From contig JASHTQ010000577.1 of NCBI GenBank assembly GCA_030040475.1, forward strand, positions 1-41,567: a DNA stretch of 41,567 bases, read 5' to 3'. A model generated the notes under the pieces. The model was not told where the DNA came from, did not search any database, and saw nothing but the letters and a program-made list of their open reading frames with translations. The stretch is from Streptosporangiaceae bacterium (GTDB lineage: Bacteria > Actinomycetota > Actinomycetes > Streptosporangiales > Streptosporangiaceae). How positions within the stretch are numbered: position 1 is the stretch's first letter; every line of letters begins with the position of its first letter. Of this stretch, positions 23,334 through 32,232 are shown piece after piece. A program made the translations under genes and the position numbers.

Positions 23334-25001
23334 ATGAAGTTCGTTACGAACGACCCGAGGAAGGTCAGCGAGATCTCCGGGTTTGACTCCTGGTATCAGT
23401 CGCTGCCGCCGAAGCTCGGCATCGACCAGTTCCGCACCGTCCTTCCGCTGCTCGTATCCGGCGGAGCCGACGGGCCCGTGCTCATCGCCAAGGAGATCGA
23501 CCGCACGAACCTGCAGGCCCTCGACCTAGACGGCCTGGGCATGGTATTCCATACCCCCTACTTTTCCTTCGATCGATACGACGGCGCGCAGATGCCCGCG
23601 GTATACGCCGACGTCTACGAGGCATTCGACGCGGTCGTCGGCGACGAGGCCAGGCTGGACCCAGACCTGTCGATCTCGCTGTACGAGCGGCTCCGCCGGC
23701 GGCTCACCGATGCGCCGCCGGTGCGGGCCGAGGTGTTCCGTGCCCCGCTCAACCACTACGTGATCTCCGGCGAGTCCGTCATTGCGGCCCGGCAGGCCAG
23801 CCACGAGCTCGGTGCCCAGATCGCGGAGACCTACCTCCCCGAGATGCCGGACGCAGTCGCGCTGAAGGAGTGGCTTGAGCGGCCGGTAGGTGACTGTCTG
23901 CGGGTTCTTGACGACCTCATGGCCGAGAGCGGAATCGACGTGCTGCTGACCAGCTCGCCGATCAACGTCCAGCATCTCACCGGCGTGCCGGCCGGCGTCC
24001 TCGGCGAGGACGTGTGGGCGCTCTACGCCCGCGGCGCGGCCGACGTGCACCTGCTGGCCCGCCGTGAGATCCCGTGGTCAACGCTGCCGATCGAGCAACC
24101 GGCGTCAAGGGACTTCGTGCTCCGCCACATGCCGCCGGGCCGGATCGGCTACGAGGAGCTTGACCTGACGGCGAAGGCGTATTTCGGGTTCGGCTTGGAT
24201 GGCGTCGATTCGGTGGGTGCGAGCCTGACCTTGCGCCGCTGGCGAGAGCTGCGCGCCTGGGAGGATCTCGGCTTCTACATCGTCGGCGCGCAAGCGACGC
24301 GGCGGGGCGTCGATGCGGCCATGCAGACCGTCCAGTCCGCGGTGGACGGCGGAGCTCCGGTCACGGAGCTCGACGCCTACGAGGCATATCGCACCACCGT
24401 GGCGGCGGAGCTAGCCCGTAGCCCTGTCCGGCTCAACGTGCGCACGTACTTCACCCACACCCACGGCGGGAACCGCACTCACATCCCGGCCCGCGCGACC
24501 GTCCACTCGCTCAACCCGCTGACGAGCCTGAAGATGGACGCCGGCCTCGAGATCTACGACCACAGCTGGTCGCTACGCGCCGTCTCCGACATCACCAGGT
24601 CGGCGGTGGGCACGCAGGAGGGCGCGGCCTTCTACGGCTTGGCCGCCGAGGGGCTGGTCGACGGCGTGATCGCCGCCTGCCGGCCGGGGGTGACGGGCGA
24701 GGAGATCTACCGGTCAGGGATGGGCTGGATGGAGCGCCACCACGAGGCGGTCCGGCGCCTCGGGCTGTGCCCGGATGACGTCGCCGAATTCACCTCGTCC
24801 TTCGGCCGGGATGTCGGGCACCTCCTCGGCACCCAGGAACCGGCGACGGTGGCGTTCGAGCGCGGCAACTCGGCCGTGCTCGAACCAGGGATGCTCGCCG
24901 CGGCCGAGATCCAGTGGCCATACCGCGATAAGTGCATCGGGGTGGAGGACATCTTCCTGATCACCGAGGACACGCCGATCAACATCACGCGCAACGACTG
25001 A
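23334..25001 (+). CDS. M24-family metallopeptidase/hydrolase with intact metal site, copy C
   Basis: A 555-residue protein, longer than the usual 350-400 of the family because of about 180 extra N-terminal residues. A creatinase-N-like domain is visible at about 190-320 (DVLLTSSPINVQHLTGVPAG). The catalytic domain keeps all five ligands: Asp402 (MDAGLEI), Asp419 (VSDITRS), His496 (DVGHLLG), Glu525 (AAEIQW) and Glu538 (GVEDIF). The THTHGG segment before it offers an active-site His. The HE histidine appears replaced by Gln in GTQEP. It is thus probably a true metal-dependent C-N hydrolase. The first 180 residues are unrecognised. Sits between copy B and a dehydrogenase. Confidence 0.85.
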   Translation: MKFVTNDPRKVSEISGFDSWYQSLPPKLGIDQFRTVLPLLVSGGADGPVLIAKEIDRTNLQALDLDGLGMVFHTPYFSFDRYDGAQMPAVYADVYEAFDAVVGDEARLDPDLSISLYERLRRRLTDAPPVRAEVFRAPLNHYVISGESVIAARQASHELGAQIAETYLPEMPDAVALKEWLERPVGDCLRVLDDLMAESGIDVLLTSSPINVQHLTGVPAGVLGEDVWALYARGAADVHLLARREIPWSTLPIEQPASRDFVLRHMPPGRIGYEELDLTAKAYFGFGLDGVDSVGASLTLRRWRELRAWEDLGFYIVGAQATRRGVDAAMQTVQSAVDGGAPVTELDAYEAYRTTVAAELARSPVRLNVRTYFTHTHGGNRTHIPARATVHSLNPLTSLKMDAGLEIYDHSWSLRAVSDITRSAVGTQEGAAFYGLAAEGLVDGVIAACRPGVTGEEIYRSGMGWMERHHEAVRRLGLCPDDVAEFTSSFGRDVGHLLGTQEPATVAFERGNSAVLEPGMLAAAEIQWPYRDKCIGVEDIFLITEDTPINITRND

Positions 25002-25046
25002 ACCTGATGCGCGCAACCAAACTCACGCCGAGCGGAGCGGTCGAAG

Positions 25047-26198
25047 ATGGCTAAAGATGTGCTGCAGCTGATGGATGACTGGGGACCAGAGCGCATCGTC
25101 TGCGTCTCCGACCCGAGGACCGGGATGCGAGGCGTCCTCGTCATCGACAACACCAGCCGGGGCATGGGCAAAGGCGGCACCAGGATGAGCCCGAGCATCA
25201 CCGTGGGCGAGGTGGCGCGGCTGGCTCGGGTGATGACCTGGAAATGGGCCGCGGTGGACCTCTTCTTCGGCGGGGCCAAGGCCGGCATCATGGCGGACCC
25301 GCAGGCCGAGAACCGCGAGGCAGTCATCAGGTCCTGGGCTCGCGCGCTGGCGAAGGAGATTCCTTCCGACTACGCCCTCGGCCTCGACATGGGCCTTACC
25401 GAGCGGGATGCCGCCGTAGTCCAGGACGAGCTTGGCGATCGCGGTGCCGCCGTCGGGAGCCCTGCCGAGCTTGGCGGGATACCGTACGACCAGATCGGCG
25501 TGGCAGGCTTCGGGGCGGCCGAGGCGGCGGCGGCCGCGGCCGAGGCGATCGAGCTCGAGATGAAGGGCGCGCGTGTCGTCATCCAGGGCTTCGGCGCGCT
25601 GGGCGCGGCCGCGGCGCGCCGCTTCGCCGAACTCGGCGCTGCCGTCATCGCGATCTCGACCGACAAGGGTGTCGTCCACGACCCGGACGGGCTGGACGTC
25701 GCCGCGTTGCTCGCCGCCCGCGAGCAGCTGGGCGATTCCCTCGTCGCCGGGCATGCCAGCAAGACGAACATGCCGCTCGGCACCGAGCTGCTCATCCCGG
25801 CCGACATCGTGGTGCCGGCCGCCGTGCAGGACGTGATCGACTCGGACCTGGCCGCGAAGCTCGACACCAGGCTTCTGGTGGAGGGGGCCAATCTGCCGAC
25901 CGACGCCGCCGCCCAGCGGGTACTCAAGGAACGCGGTGTCCCGGTCGTGCCGGACTTCATCGCGAACGCCGGCGGGGTGATCGCGGCCGCGTTCGCCATG
26001 GAGGCACGGTACTCGGCGTTCCGCCCGGAGATCCCGCCCGTGATGGCCGAGATCAGTTCGCGCATCCGCGCCAACACCACGCTGGTACTGGAAGAGGCGA
26101 CCCGTAACGACTGCACAAGTCATGAGTCGGCGCTGCGGCTGGCGCAGAACCGGGTTCGCGCCGCGATGGAACTGAAGGGCCGCTGGAACCCGCGGTGA
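25047..26198 (+). CDS. Glu/Leu/Phe/Val-type dehydrogenase
   Basis: A 383-residue amino-acid dehydrogenase. The catalytic domain shows GMGKGGTRMSPSI, MTWKWAAVDLFFGGAKAGI (two Lys of the active site) and LDMGLTERD. The Rossmann domain has VVIQGFGALGAAAARRFAEL for NAD(P), followed by LLIPADIVVPAA and VVPDFIANAGGVIAA. It catalyses reversible oxidative deamination of an amino acid to a 2-oxo acid. In this locus it likely removes the amino group from a pathway intermediate. Start ATG 25047, preceded by GAGCGG. Its stop overlaps the next start. Confidence 0.9.
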   Translation: MAKDVLQLMDDWGPERIVCVSDPRTGMRGVLVIDNTSRGMGKGGTRMSPSITVGEVARLARVMTWKWAAVDLFFGGAKAGIMADPQAENREAVIRSWARALAKEIPSDYALGLDMGLTERDAAVVQDELGDRGAAVGSPAELGGIPYDQIGVAGFGAAEAAAAAAEAIELEMKGARVVIQGFGALGAAAARRFAELGAAVIAISTDKGVVHDPDGLDVAALLAAREQLGDSLVAGHASKTNMPLGTELLIPADIVVPAAVQDVIDSDLAAKLDTRLLVEGANLPTDAAAQRVLKERGVPVVPDFIANAGGVIAAAFAMEARYSAFRPEIPPVMAEISSRIRANTTLVLEEATRNDCTSHESALRLAQNRVRAAMELKGRWNPR

Positions 26199-27139
26199 GC
26201 GCAATGCGAGGGCGTGAGATCACCGGCGTCATCTGTGCCCTTGTCACCCCGTTCGACGCCGGCGGCGAGGTCGATCTGGACGCGACCTGCCGGCTCATCG
26301 ACTTCCACTGCGGACACGGCACGGACAGCCTCTTCTTGCTCGGAACGTCCGGCGAGGGCCTGCTGCTCGGGCCCGGAGAGCGGATGGCGGTCACCGAGCG
26401 CGCGCTGGAGCACGCCGCGGGCCGGATTCCCGTCGTCGTGCACTGCGGCGCGACGGATACTCGCAGTGCGGTTCGGCTGGCCGAGCACGCGGAGCGGCAC
26501 GGGGCAGACGCGATCGCGGCTACCGGGCCGCTCTTCTTCGCCTACCAGGAGCCCGAGATCGTCGAGCACTTCCGCCGGATCGCCGAGGCGGCGCCGGGGA
26601 CCGATTTGTTCGTCTACGAGAACCCGGCTCGCGTCGGATACAGCCTTCCCGTCGCGCTCGTCGGCCAGCTGGTCTCGAACGTCGCCTCGATCGTCGGGGT
26701 GAAGGACACTGGTGCCTCGGTGGGCAGGCTGGCCTCGTATCTCGGTGCCGTAAAGGACGGGGCCGAGAAGGACATGGTCGTTTTCACCGGCGACAACACG
26801 ATGCTGCTGGCCGCCCTGGTGACCGGTGCGGCCGGGCTTGTCTCCACGACAAGCAACGTGGCGCCCGAGCTGTTCGCGGGGATCGTCAGCGCGTTCGCCG
26901 CGGGTGACCTAGCCGCGGCGCGTGAGCGGCAGCTGGTCGCGACGCGTCTGCAGGCCGCGGTCTCCGGGCTGCCCTACGTCGCCGCGGTGGAGTGGCTGAT
27001 GCGGATGCGCGGGCTTCCGGCCGGCACCGGGCGCCGTGAACCGATGCGGCAGCTAACTGCCGATCAGGAAGCCACCCTGCGCGTCCGGGTCGGAGATGAC
27101 CAGGACCTGTCGGACTGGCTGGTCGGCGATGCCAGCTGA
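26195..27139 (+). CDS. DapA-family (dihydrodipicolinate synthase/NAL) lyase or aldolase
   Basis: A 314-residue TIM-barrel class-I aldolase-fold protein. The Schiff-base Lys170 lies in IVGVKDTGA, the conserved Tyr141 in LFVYENPARVGY, and the usual GTTGE motif reads GTSGEG at 50-55. The family handles 2-oxo acids (condensation, retro-aldol or dehydration). Following the amino-acid dehydrogenase it could cleave or dehydrate the 2-oxo acid that enzyme yields. Start GTG 26195 overlaps the previous stop; ATG 26204 is an alternative. Confidence 0.9.
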   Translation: MSAMRGREITGVICALVTPFDAGGEVDLDATCRLIDFHCGHGTDSLFLLGTSGEGLLLGPGERMAVTERALEHAAGRIPVVVHCGATDTRSAVRLAEHAERHGADAIAATGPLFFAYQEPEIVEHFRRIAEAAPGTDLFVYENPARVGYSLPVALVGQLVSNVASIVGVKDTGASVGRLASYLGAVKDGAEKDMVVFTGDNTMLLAALVTGAAGLVSTTSNVAPELFAGIVSAFAAGDLAAARERQLVATRLQAAVSGLPYVAAVEWLMRMRGLPAGTGRREPMRQLTADQEATLRVRVGDDQDLSDWLVGDAS

Positions 27140-27204
27140 CCGGCCGCCGGATGTCTGGGTGACCAGGACAGGCCCGCTACTACGGACGATTGGTGGCTGA
27201 ACAG

Positions 27205-28212
27205 ATGACACGAGTGGGCTTCGCTACCGGATACGACGCCCGGGCGTCGGTAGCCGACATGGCCGCCTGGATGAAGCGGGCCGACGAGCTTGGCTATGAG
27301 ATCGGGTTCTTCTCCGAAACGGTTGAGCTGATGCGTGACTCGGTGACCGCCCTCACCGCCTTCATCCAGTCCACCAAGCGGATGAGCATCGGCTGTACCC
27401 AGATCGTGCGGCTGCGGACCCCGATCATCATGGCCCAGACCGCGGCCTCCCTTGATGAGCTGTCCGGCGGCAGGCTGATCCTGTCCCCTGGGGCGTGCAC
27501 GAACACGCACGCTAAGCGTCATGGCCTGCCGCCGGGCGATTCCCCGGCGGCGCTCGAGGACTGGGTCACCGCGATGCGGGAGATCATCACCGGCGCGAAG
27601 GTCGACTTCAGGGGCAAGACAATCGAGTTCGGCGACTGCAAGCTCGGCTGGACACCCGTCCGGGAGAAGATCCCGATGTGGATCCCGGCGACGAGCGCGA
27701 CCGGCCTCAAGATTGCGGGCCGGATCGGGGATGGAGTCCTGCTCAACGCGGTCTGCTCGCCGGAGTACACGGTCAACGCCCTCCGGATCGTCCGCAAGGC
27801 CGCGGCGGACGCCGGCCGCTCCTGGAACGACTTCCAGGTCGCGCAGCTGGTTGTCTGCTCTGTCGAGGACAGCCATGAGGCCGCGGTCGAGGCCGTTCGC
27901 TGGGAGGTCGCGAGCAAGCTCGACCCCTTCCAGCTCCCGTTTATCGCGGGTCCCAAGATGCGGGTGGGTGAGCCGTACATCCGTGCGGAGGATCTGCCGG
28001 CCTTCGAGGAGGCGTACCGGCTCGGCGGGAAGGAGCGGCTGGTCAACACCGTGCCTGACTCCTACGTCGAAGGCATGACGGCCTGCGGGACCCCCGACGA
28101 GGTCGTTGCCCGGGTCCAGCAGTTCCGGGACGCCGGCGTGGATCTTCCGATCCTCCGCCCGGCCGCCGCTCATCAGGCCGAGCGCCTGATGGATCTCTTC
28201 GCGCCCGCATAG
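27205..28212 (+). CDS. LLM-class flavin-dependent oxidoreductase
   Basis: A luciferase-like (TIM-barrel) protein of about 335 residues. Features: ADELGYEIGFFSETVELMRD, IGCTQIVRLRTPIIMAQTAA, LDELSGGRLILSPGACTNTH and WIPATSATGLKIAGRIGDGV. The layout fits F420- or FMN-dependent reductases and monooxygenases; GRLILSPG is the phosphate-contacting loop. In the locus it may supply an oxidation or reduction step. In-frame TTG 27190 and GTG 27193 are possible starts; I chose ATG 27205 because GGTGG lies 8 nt upstream and homology begins at TRVGFATGYD. Confidence 0.88.
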   Translation: MTRVGFATGYDARASVADMAAWMKRADELGYEIGFFSETVELMRDSVTALTAFIQSTKRMSIGCTQIVRLRTPIIMAQTAASLDELSGGRLILSPGACTNTHAKRHGLPPGDSPAALEDWVTAMREIITGAKVDFRGKTIEFGDCKLGWTPVREKIPMWIPATSATGLKIAGRIGDGVLLNAVCSPEYTVNALRIVRKAAADAGRSWNDFQVAQLVVCSVEDSHEAAVEAVRWEVASKLDPFQLPFIAGPKMRVGEPYIRAEDLPAFEEAYRLGGKERLVNTVPDSYVEGMTACGTPDEVVARVQQFRDAGVDLPILRPAAAHQAERLMDLFAPA

Positions 28213-28244
28213 CCAGGCTTCAGGGCACGACGCGAGGGAGGCCC

Positions 28245-29009
28245 ATGGCGAGTCCGCAAGAACCACTGGCCGGACAGGTTGCGCTGGTGACCGGGGCGAG
28301 CCGCGGTATCGGCCGCGTCATCGCCGAGGAACTGGCCAGCGCCGGAGCGGCGGTCGTCGCGGGCGCGCGGTCCGCGCCCGAACTCGAGCACCTGCAAGCC
28401 GAGATCGAATCACGCGGGGGCGAGGCGCTGGCGGTGCCGGCAGATCTGCGTGAGCCGGACGAGATGGCGCGCCTGATCCGCAACGCAAGCCGTTGGCGCG
28501 ATCGGCTCGATGTGGTGGTCAACGCGGCCGGCACGACGCGGCGGACGGGAGAACTCGACACCACCCGCGACGACTGGGACGCCATCTTCGAAGTCAACGT
28601 GCGCAGCGCCTATTTCGTCTGCCAGGAAGCCGCCCGATATATACTCTCCGGAACCGGGACGGCGTCATTTGTGAATATCGCCTCGGTGGCCGCGGTAGCG
28701 GTGACGGGAGCCAATGCCGCCTACGGCGCAAGTAAGGCCGCGCTAGTTCAGATGACCCGCGTGCTGGCCGCCCGATGGGCGCCGAGGATCCGGGTGAACG
28801 CGGTCGGCCCGGCCTATGTGGAAACGGAGCTCAACCGCGCCTGGTTGGCTAACCCGGACAATCGCGAATTTGTCATTGGGCATACTCCGATGGGACGTCT
28901 TGGCACCGCGGATGAGGTCGCAAGCGCGGTGTCATTTCTCGTCTCGCCTGCGGCCGCCTATATAACGGGCCAACACGTGCTCCTGGACGGTGGCTGGACA
29001 TGCGCATAG
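28245..29009 (+). CDS. Short-chain dehydrogenase/reductase (SDR)
   Basis: A 254-residue classical SDR. The cofactor loop TGASRGIG is at 16-23, followed by NAAG, and the Ser-Tyr-Lys triad in IASVAAVAV and YGASKAAL. The C-terminal GQHVLLDGGW is typical. After the cofactor loop the residue Arg42 (AGARSAPE) suggests NADP(H) preference. GAGGGAGG precedes ATG 28245. It should interconvert an alcohol and a ketone intermediate. Last gene of the rightward operon before the gap with operator site 3. Confidence 0.9.
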   Translation: MASPQEPLAGQVALVTGASRGIGRVIAEELASAGAAVVAGARSAPELEHLQAEIESRGGEALAVPADLREPDEMARLIRNASRWRDRLDVVVNAAGTTRRTGELDTTRDDWDAIFEVNVRSAYFVCQEAARYILSGTGTASFVNIASVAAVAVTGANAAYGASKAALVQMTRVLAARWAPRIRVNAVGPAYVETELNRAWLANPDNREFVIGHTPMGRLGTADEVASAVSFLVSPAAAYITGQHVLLDGGWTCA

Positions 29010-29014
29010 CCGTC

Positions 29015-29024
29015 ATGTATACAA
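29015..29024 (+). promoter_or_regulatory. Candidate GntR operator 3 (ATGTATACAA)
   Basis: Third copy of the 10-mer, just behind the SDR stop and about 236 bp before the amidohydrolase. The flanking bases TC and G are identical to site 2. A weaker look-alike, ACGTATACAC, lies at 29171-29180, closer to the gene. Confidence 0.6.
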
Positions 29025-29170
29025 GAGAGCCTCCAGGGCGGGCAAGCCGCTCCTGCCAGGTGCCCCGTTACGACCCGGCAACACGCCTGTCACACCCATG
29101 TCTCCTTGGGAAGATGTCCCAAACGGAGCCGTTCAGATGGTCGGCAGGCTATAGACACGAAGACAGGGTT

Positions 29171-29180
29171 ACGTATACAC
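29171..29180 (+). promoter_or_regulatory. Weak look-alike of the GntR operator
   Basis: ACGTATACAC matches ATGTATACAA at 8 of 10 positions and sits about 80 bp before the amidohydrolase start, a good position for a second operator half or a promoter-proximal site. The match alone is weak. Confidence 0.35.
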
Positions 29181-29260
29181 TTGGGCGATCGCGGGTGACA
29201 TCGTATCCCGGCAACCGACGAATGTTCTTTTCGTGTTCCCGTGACGGAGGTGGGTCCTGA

Positions 29261-30103
29261 ATGGACGACACTGCGAATGGGATGTCGCTGATCGTAGACG
29301 GACATGTCCACATTGGCGAAGGGATCGATGGCGGCGGGTTCCGGCATGGGTCGATGAGCGGAGAACAGCTGCTTAACCTGATGGACGGACCCTTTTTGCT
29401 ATTCGGCGAACAACGCAGAATAGATCGTGCGTTGGTGCAGCCGAATATCTTCAGGACCCGTACTGGCGACCCGGCGGAGCATCACGAGTACGTGTCACGC
29501 TTCGTGGCCGGCCATGGCGACCGGTTGGTCGGCTGCTTTGTGGTCAACCCGCTACTTGACTTGGCGCGGAACCTCGAGGTTCTTGAGGAGCACCTGTTTT
29601 CGGGTGGCTTCAGGGCCATCAAGTTGCATCCCATGGCGCACGGCTACCTGCCAGCAGTCGTGCGCGACGAACTCGATCCGGTGATCGAGATGGCGCGTCG
29701 GTTCAGTCGTCCGGTCCTGGTCCACCAGGGCGATCCCCCGTTCTCGCACCCGAGCCTGATCGCGCCGATCGCAAAGGACTTTCCGGACGTCTCGTTCATC
29801 CTGGCCCATTTCGCCACCCAGCGGGTGGTGATGGCAAGCGAGGCGATCTACGTCGCCGCGACCTGTCCCAATGTCTATCTCGAGACCGGCTGGGGTGCCC
29901 TGCCGCGGTTCAAGGAGGGCATCGCCGAGATTGGCGCCGGCCGGCTCGTCTTCGGCAGCGATTGCCCGATCCAGGAGATGGGGTCGCAGCTGCGCCCGAT
30001 CGAGGTCCTCGGCTGGGACGAGCCCATCGGCATCAATCTGCCCCGCGCGGAGATAGACGGCATCCTCGGCAACACCCTGTGGTCGCTGATCGGCAAGCCG
30101 TGA
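29261..30103 (+). CDS. Amidohydrolase-2 family metal-dependent hydrolase
   Basis: A 280-residue TIM-barrel hydrolase. The metal motifs are visible: His15 and His17 in VDGHVHIGE, His in RPVLVHQGDPPF, His in FILAHFATQ, and Asp in LVFGSDCPI. AIKLHPMAH carries a conserved Lys/His. The family (ACMSD, 4-oxalomesaconate hydratase-like and related) performs hydrolysis, decarboxylation or hydration. Start ATG 29261 follows CGGAGGTGGG. It opens the third transcription unit, 95 bp before the transporter genes, and probably belongs to the same pathway. Confidence 0.88.
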   Translation: MDDTANGMSLIVDGHVHIGEGIDGGGFRHGSMSGEQLLNLMDGPFLLFGEQRRIDRALVQPNIFRTRTGDPAEHHEYVSRFVAGHGDRLVGCFVVNPLLDLARNLEVLEEHLFSGGFRAIKLHPMAHGYLPAVVRDELDPVIEMARRFSRPVLVHQGDPPFSHPSLIAPIAKDFPDVSFILAHFATQRVVMASEAIYVAATCPNVYLETGWGALPRFKEGIAEIGAGRLVFGSDCPIQEMGSQLRPIEVLGWDEPIGINLPRAEIDGILGNTLWSLIGKP

Positions 30104-30198
30104 CACGTCGCTGAGCGGTCAGCCGTACTCCCTGACCTGGCTCTCCCTGATCAGCGCAGGCACAAAGACGAATTCGAGCAGATTGCTGGAGGAACATT

Positions 30199-31248
30199 AT
30201 GCTCTCTGACACACATACAAGACGGGCCACCTGTCTCCTCGGGGTGGCCGTGTTGTCCACGGTAGCGGCACTCGGGCTCGCTGCCTGCAGCAGTTCGGGC
30301 AGCAGCACTACCTCCGGGTCCACCACCAACGCCGGGTCTAACAGCGGCCAGCTGTTCGATATAAGCGTGAACACCGCGTCGGCGTCGGCGGAGTGGGCTG
30401 ACATCTACGTTGCCCAGGACGAAGGCTTCTTCGCCAAGAACGGCCTGAAGATCACCACCGTGCTGTCGAAGAACGAGCCAGGCACCGCCCTGGTTGACGG
30501 CGAGGCGCAGATCACGACGGGCACGCCGACGACGCTGTACATCGACGACTCGGCCGGCGCGAACATCAAGGCGATCTACTCCCAGGGCTCCACCTACGAG
30601 GCGTGGGTGGCGAAGCCGGGCATCAACTCGCCGGCCGATCTGGCCGGTAAGACGCTCGGGGTGTTCTCGCTGCAAGACATCGACGTGATCTACACGAACG
30701 AGATGATGTCGCAGTTCGGTATCCCGGCGGGCAAGTACAAGATGCTGGCCGTGGGCGAGAGCACCGACAAGCTGGCCGCGGTGCGGGCCGGATCCATCGC
30801 GACGGCACCGCTGTACCCGCCGACGAACTTCCAGGCCGACGAGGCCGGGCTGCACCAGATCTTCAGCACGAGCCAACTGAAGGACGGTCAGCTCCCCTCC
30901 TTCTACATCGTCCAGGAATCCTGGGGAGAGGCGCACCGTGCCCAGGTGGTCGCCTTCTTGAAGTCGCTAAACGAAGCGCACACCTTCCTGTTCAACCCAG
31001 CCAACAAGGCGAAGGTCATCTCGATCATCGAGCAGCACACCGGCCTGTCGGCCGACCTCGCCGAGGATAGCTACAACATCTTCTTCACCCAGCCGGGTCT
31101 CAACTACTCGAAGGCCGGCGAATGGAGTGCCTCGCCGACCTCGACCCTCGGACCCACCCTGATCAAGCTGGGTCTGTACAAGAAGCCGGTGGCGTACTCG
31201 CAACTCTACGACCTGTCCTACCTGCAGGCGGCCGATGCAGGGAGCTGA
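30199..31248 (+). CDS. ABC-transporter substrate-binding lipoprotein (NMT1/SsuA-like)
   Basis: A 349-residue lipoprotein with signal peptide and lipobox LAAC (Cys30), followed by a Ser/Gly/Thr linker. The mature part resembles NMT1/THI5/SsuA periplasmic-binding-fold proteins: WADIYVAQDEGFFAKNGLKI, TGTPTTLYIDDSAGANIKAI and DLAGKTLGVFSLQDIDVIYT. Such receptors bind small sulfonates, pyrimidines, phthalate-like or heterocyclic compounds. Being the receptor of the locus, it probably binds the pathway substrate. GGAGGA lies 9 nt before ATG 30199. Confidence 0.92.
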   Translation: MLSDTHTRRATCLLGVAVLSTVAALGLAACSSSGSSTTSGSTTNAGSNSGQLFDISVNTASASAEWADIYVAQDEGFFAKNGLKITTVLSKNEPGTALVDGEAQITTGTPTTLYIDDSAGANIKAIYSQGSTYEAWVAKPGINSPADLAGKTLGVFSLQDIDVIYTNEMMSQFGIPAGKYKMLAVGESTDKLAAVRAGSIATAPLYPPTNFQADEAGLHQIFSTSQLKDGQLPSFYIVQESWGEAHRAQVVAFLKSLNEAHTFLFNPANKAKVISIIEQHTGLSADLAEDSYNIFFTQPGLNYSKAGEWSASPTSTLGPTLIKLGLYKKPVAYSQLYDLSYLQAADAGS

Positions 31249-31356
31249 TTCCCTGAGGCAGCCGATGCTGTCGATCCGGCGGGCCGGCCGATGTCGGCCC
31301 GCCGGCAGGGTCGGCAGAAGAGGCGCACCGCACAGAGAAGGCAGAGAAGGTTTGAG

Positions 31357-32232
31357 ATGCAGCCAACTTCCGCGGGAATGACCGGAAACCTCGACGACGG
31401 CATGCATGATCTGGTCGCTGAGGAGGCATCGACGACCAGACGGCCGGGACTGCTGCGGGAATCCGGCCCCTTCTACCGATTTGGCCTGCCTGTTATCGGG
31501 CTCGCGCTGTTCGCGGGGGTCTGGGAGATAATCGGCCGGTTCTGGGTGACGAACCGGCTGCTCTTCGCGCCGATGTCCTCGACGCTCGTCGAGCTTTACC
31601 ATCTGATCGTGTCCGGGCAAATCGGACCCGACCTAGCGGTGAGCGGCAAGGAATTCATCATCGGCTACCTGGTAGCGGCGGTCCTTGGTCTCGCGTTCGG
31701 CGCCCTGTTCGCCGCGAGCAGCGTCGTGAGCAGGCTGATGACCGGCGTCGTCCAGGCGGGCTACGCGACTCCGCTGGTCGCGATCGCGCCGGTGATCATC
31801 GTGCTGTTCGGGATCGGCATCGAGTCGAAGGTCATCGTCGTCGCGGCTATGGCGGTCTTCCCCATCCTCATCGGTACCGAAGGCGCGCTTCGCTGGGTCA
31901 ATCCCGAGTACGTCGACACGGCGACGGCCTTCGGCGCCAATCGCTGGCAGGTGCTGCGCAAGGTCGTGTTCCCTGCCGCGGCTCCGGGTGTCATGACCGG
32001 GCTGCGGCTCGGAGTCGGCCGCGGCATCATCGGGGTGGTGGTGGCCGAGTTCTTCGGCTCGAGCCAGGGCCTCGGCTTCCTCCTGCTGAACGACAGCAAC
32101 GAATTCCTCGCCACCCAGGTGCTCGCTGTGGTCGTGTTGCTGGCGTTCATCGGCATCGTCACGAACAGCGCGCTGCTCATGCTCGAAAATAGGCTGTCGC
32201 CGTGGAACCGGCGCGGCAGCGGGCAGCGCTGA
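31357..32232 (+). CDS. ABC-transporter permease (SsuC/NitT-like)
   Basis: A 291-residue inner-membrane permease with about six helices. The EAA-type loop is seen in ATAFGANRWQVLRKVVFPAA followed by PGVMTGLRLG. An N-terminal cytoplasmic stretch of about 40 residues precedes the first helix (GLPVIGLALFAGVWEIIGRF). I start at ATG 31357, where AGAAGG lies 6 nt upstream; an earlier in-frame ATG at 31291 has a poor leader. It ends in a TGATG overlap with the ATPase. Confidence 0.92.
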   Translation: MQPTSAGMTGNLDDGMHDLVAEEASTTRRPGLLRESGPFYRFGLPVIGLALFAGVWEIIGRFWVTNRLLFAPMSSTLVELYHLIVSGQIGPDLAVSGKEFIIGYLVAAVLGLAFGALFAASSVVSRLMTGVVQAGYATPLVAIAPVIIVLFGIGIESKVIVVAAMAVFPILIGTEGALRWVNPEYVDTATAFGANRWQVLRKVVFPAAAPGVMTGLRLGVGRGIIGVVVAEFFGSSQGLGFLLLNDSNEFLATQVLAVVVLLAFIGIVTNSALLMLENRLSPWNRRGSGQR

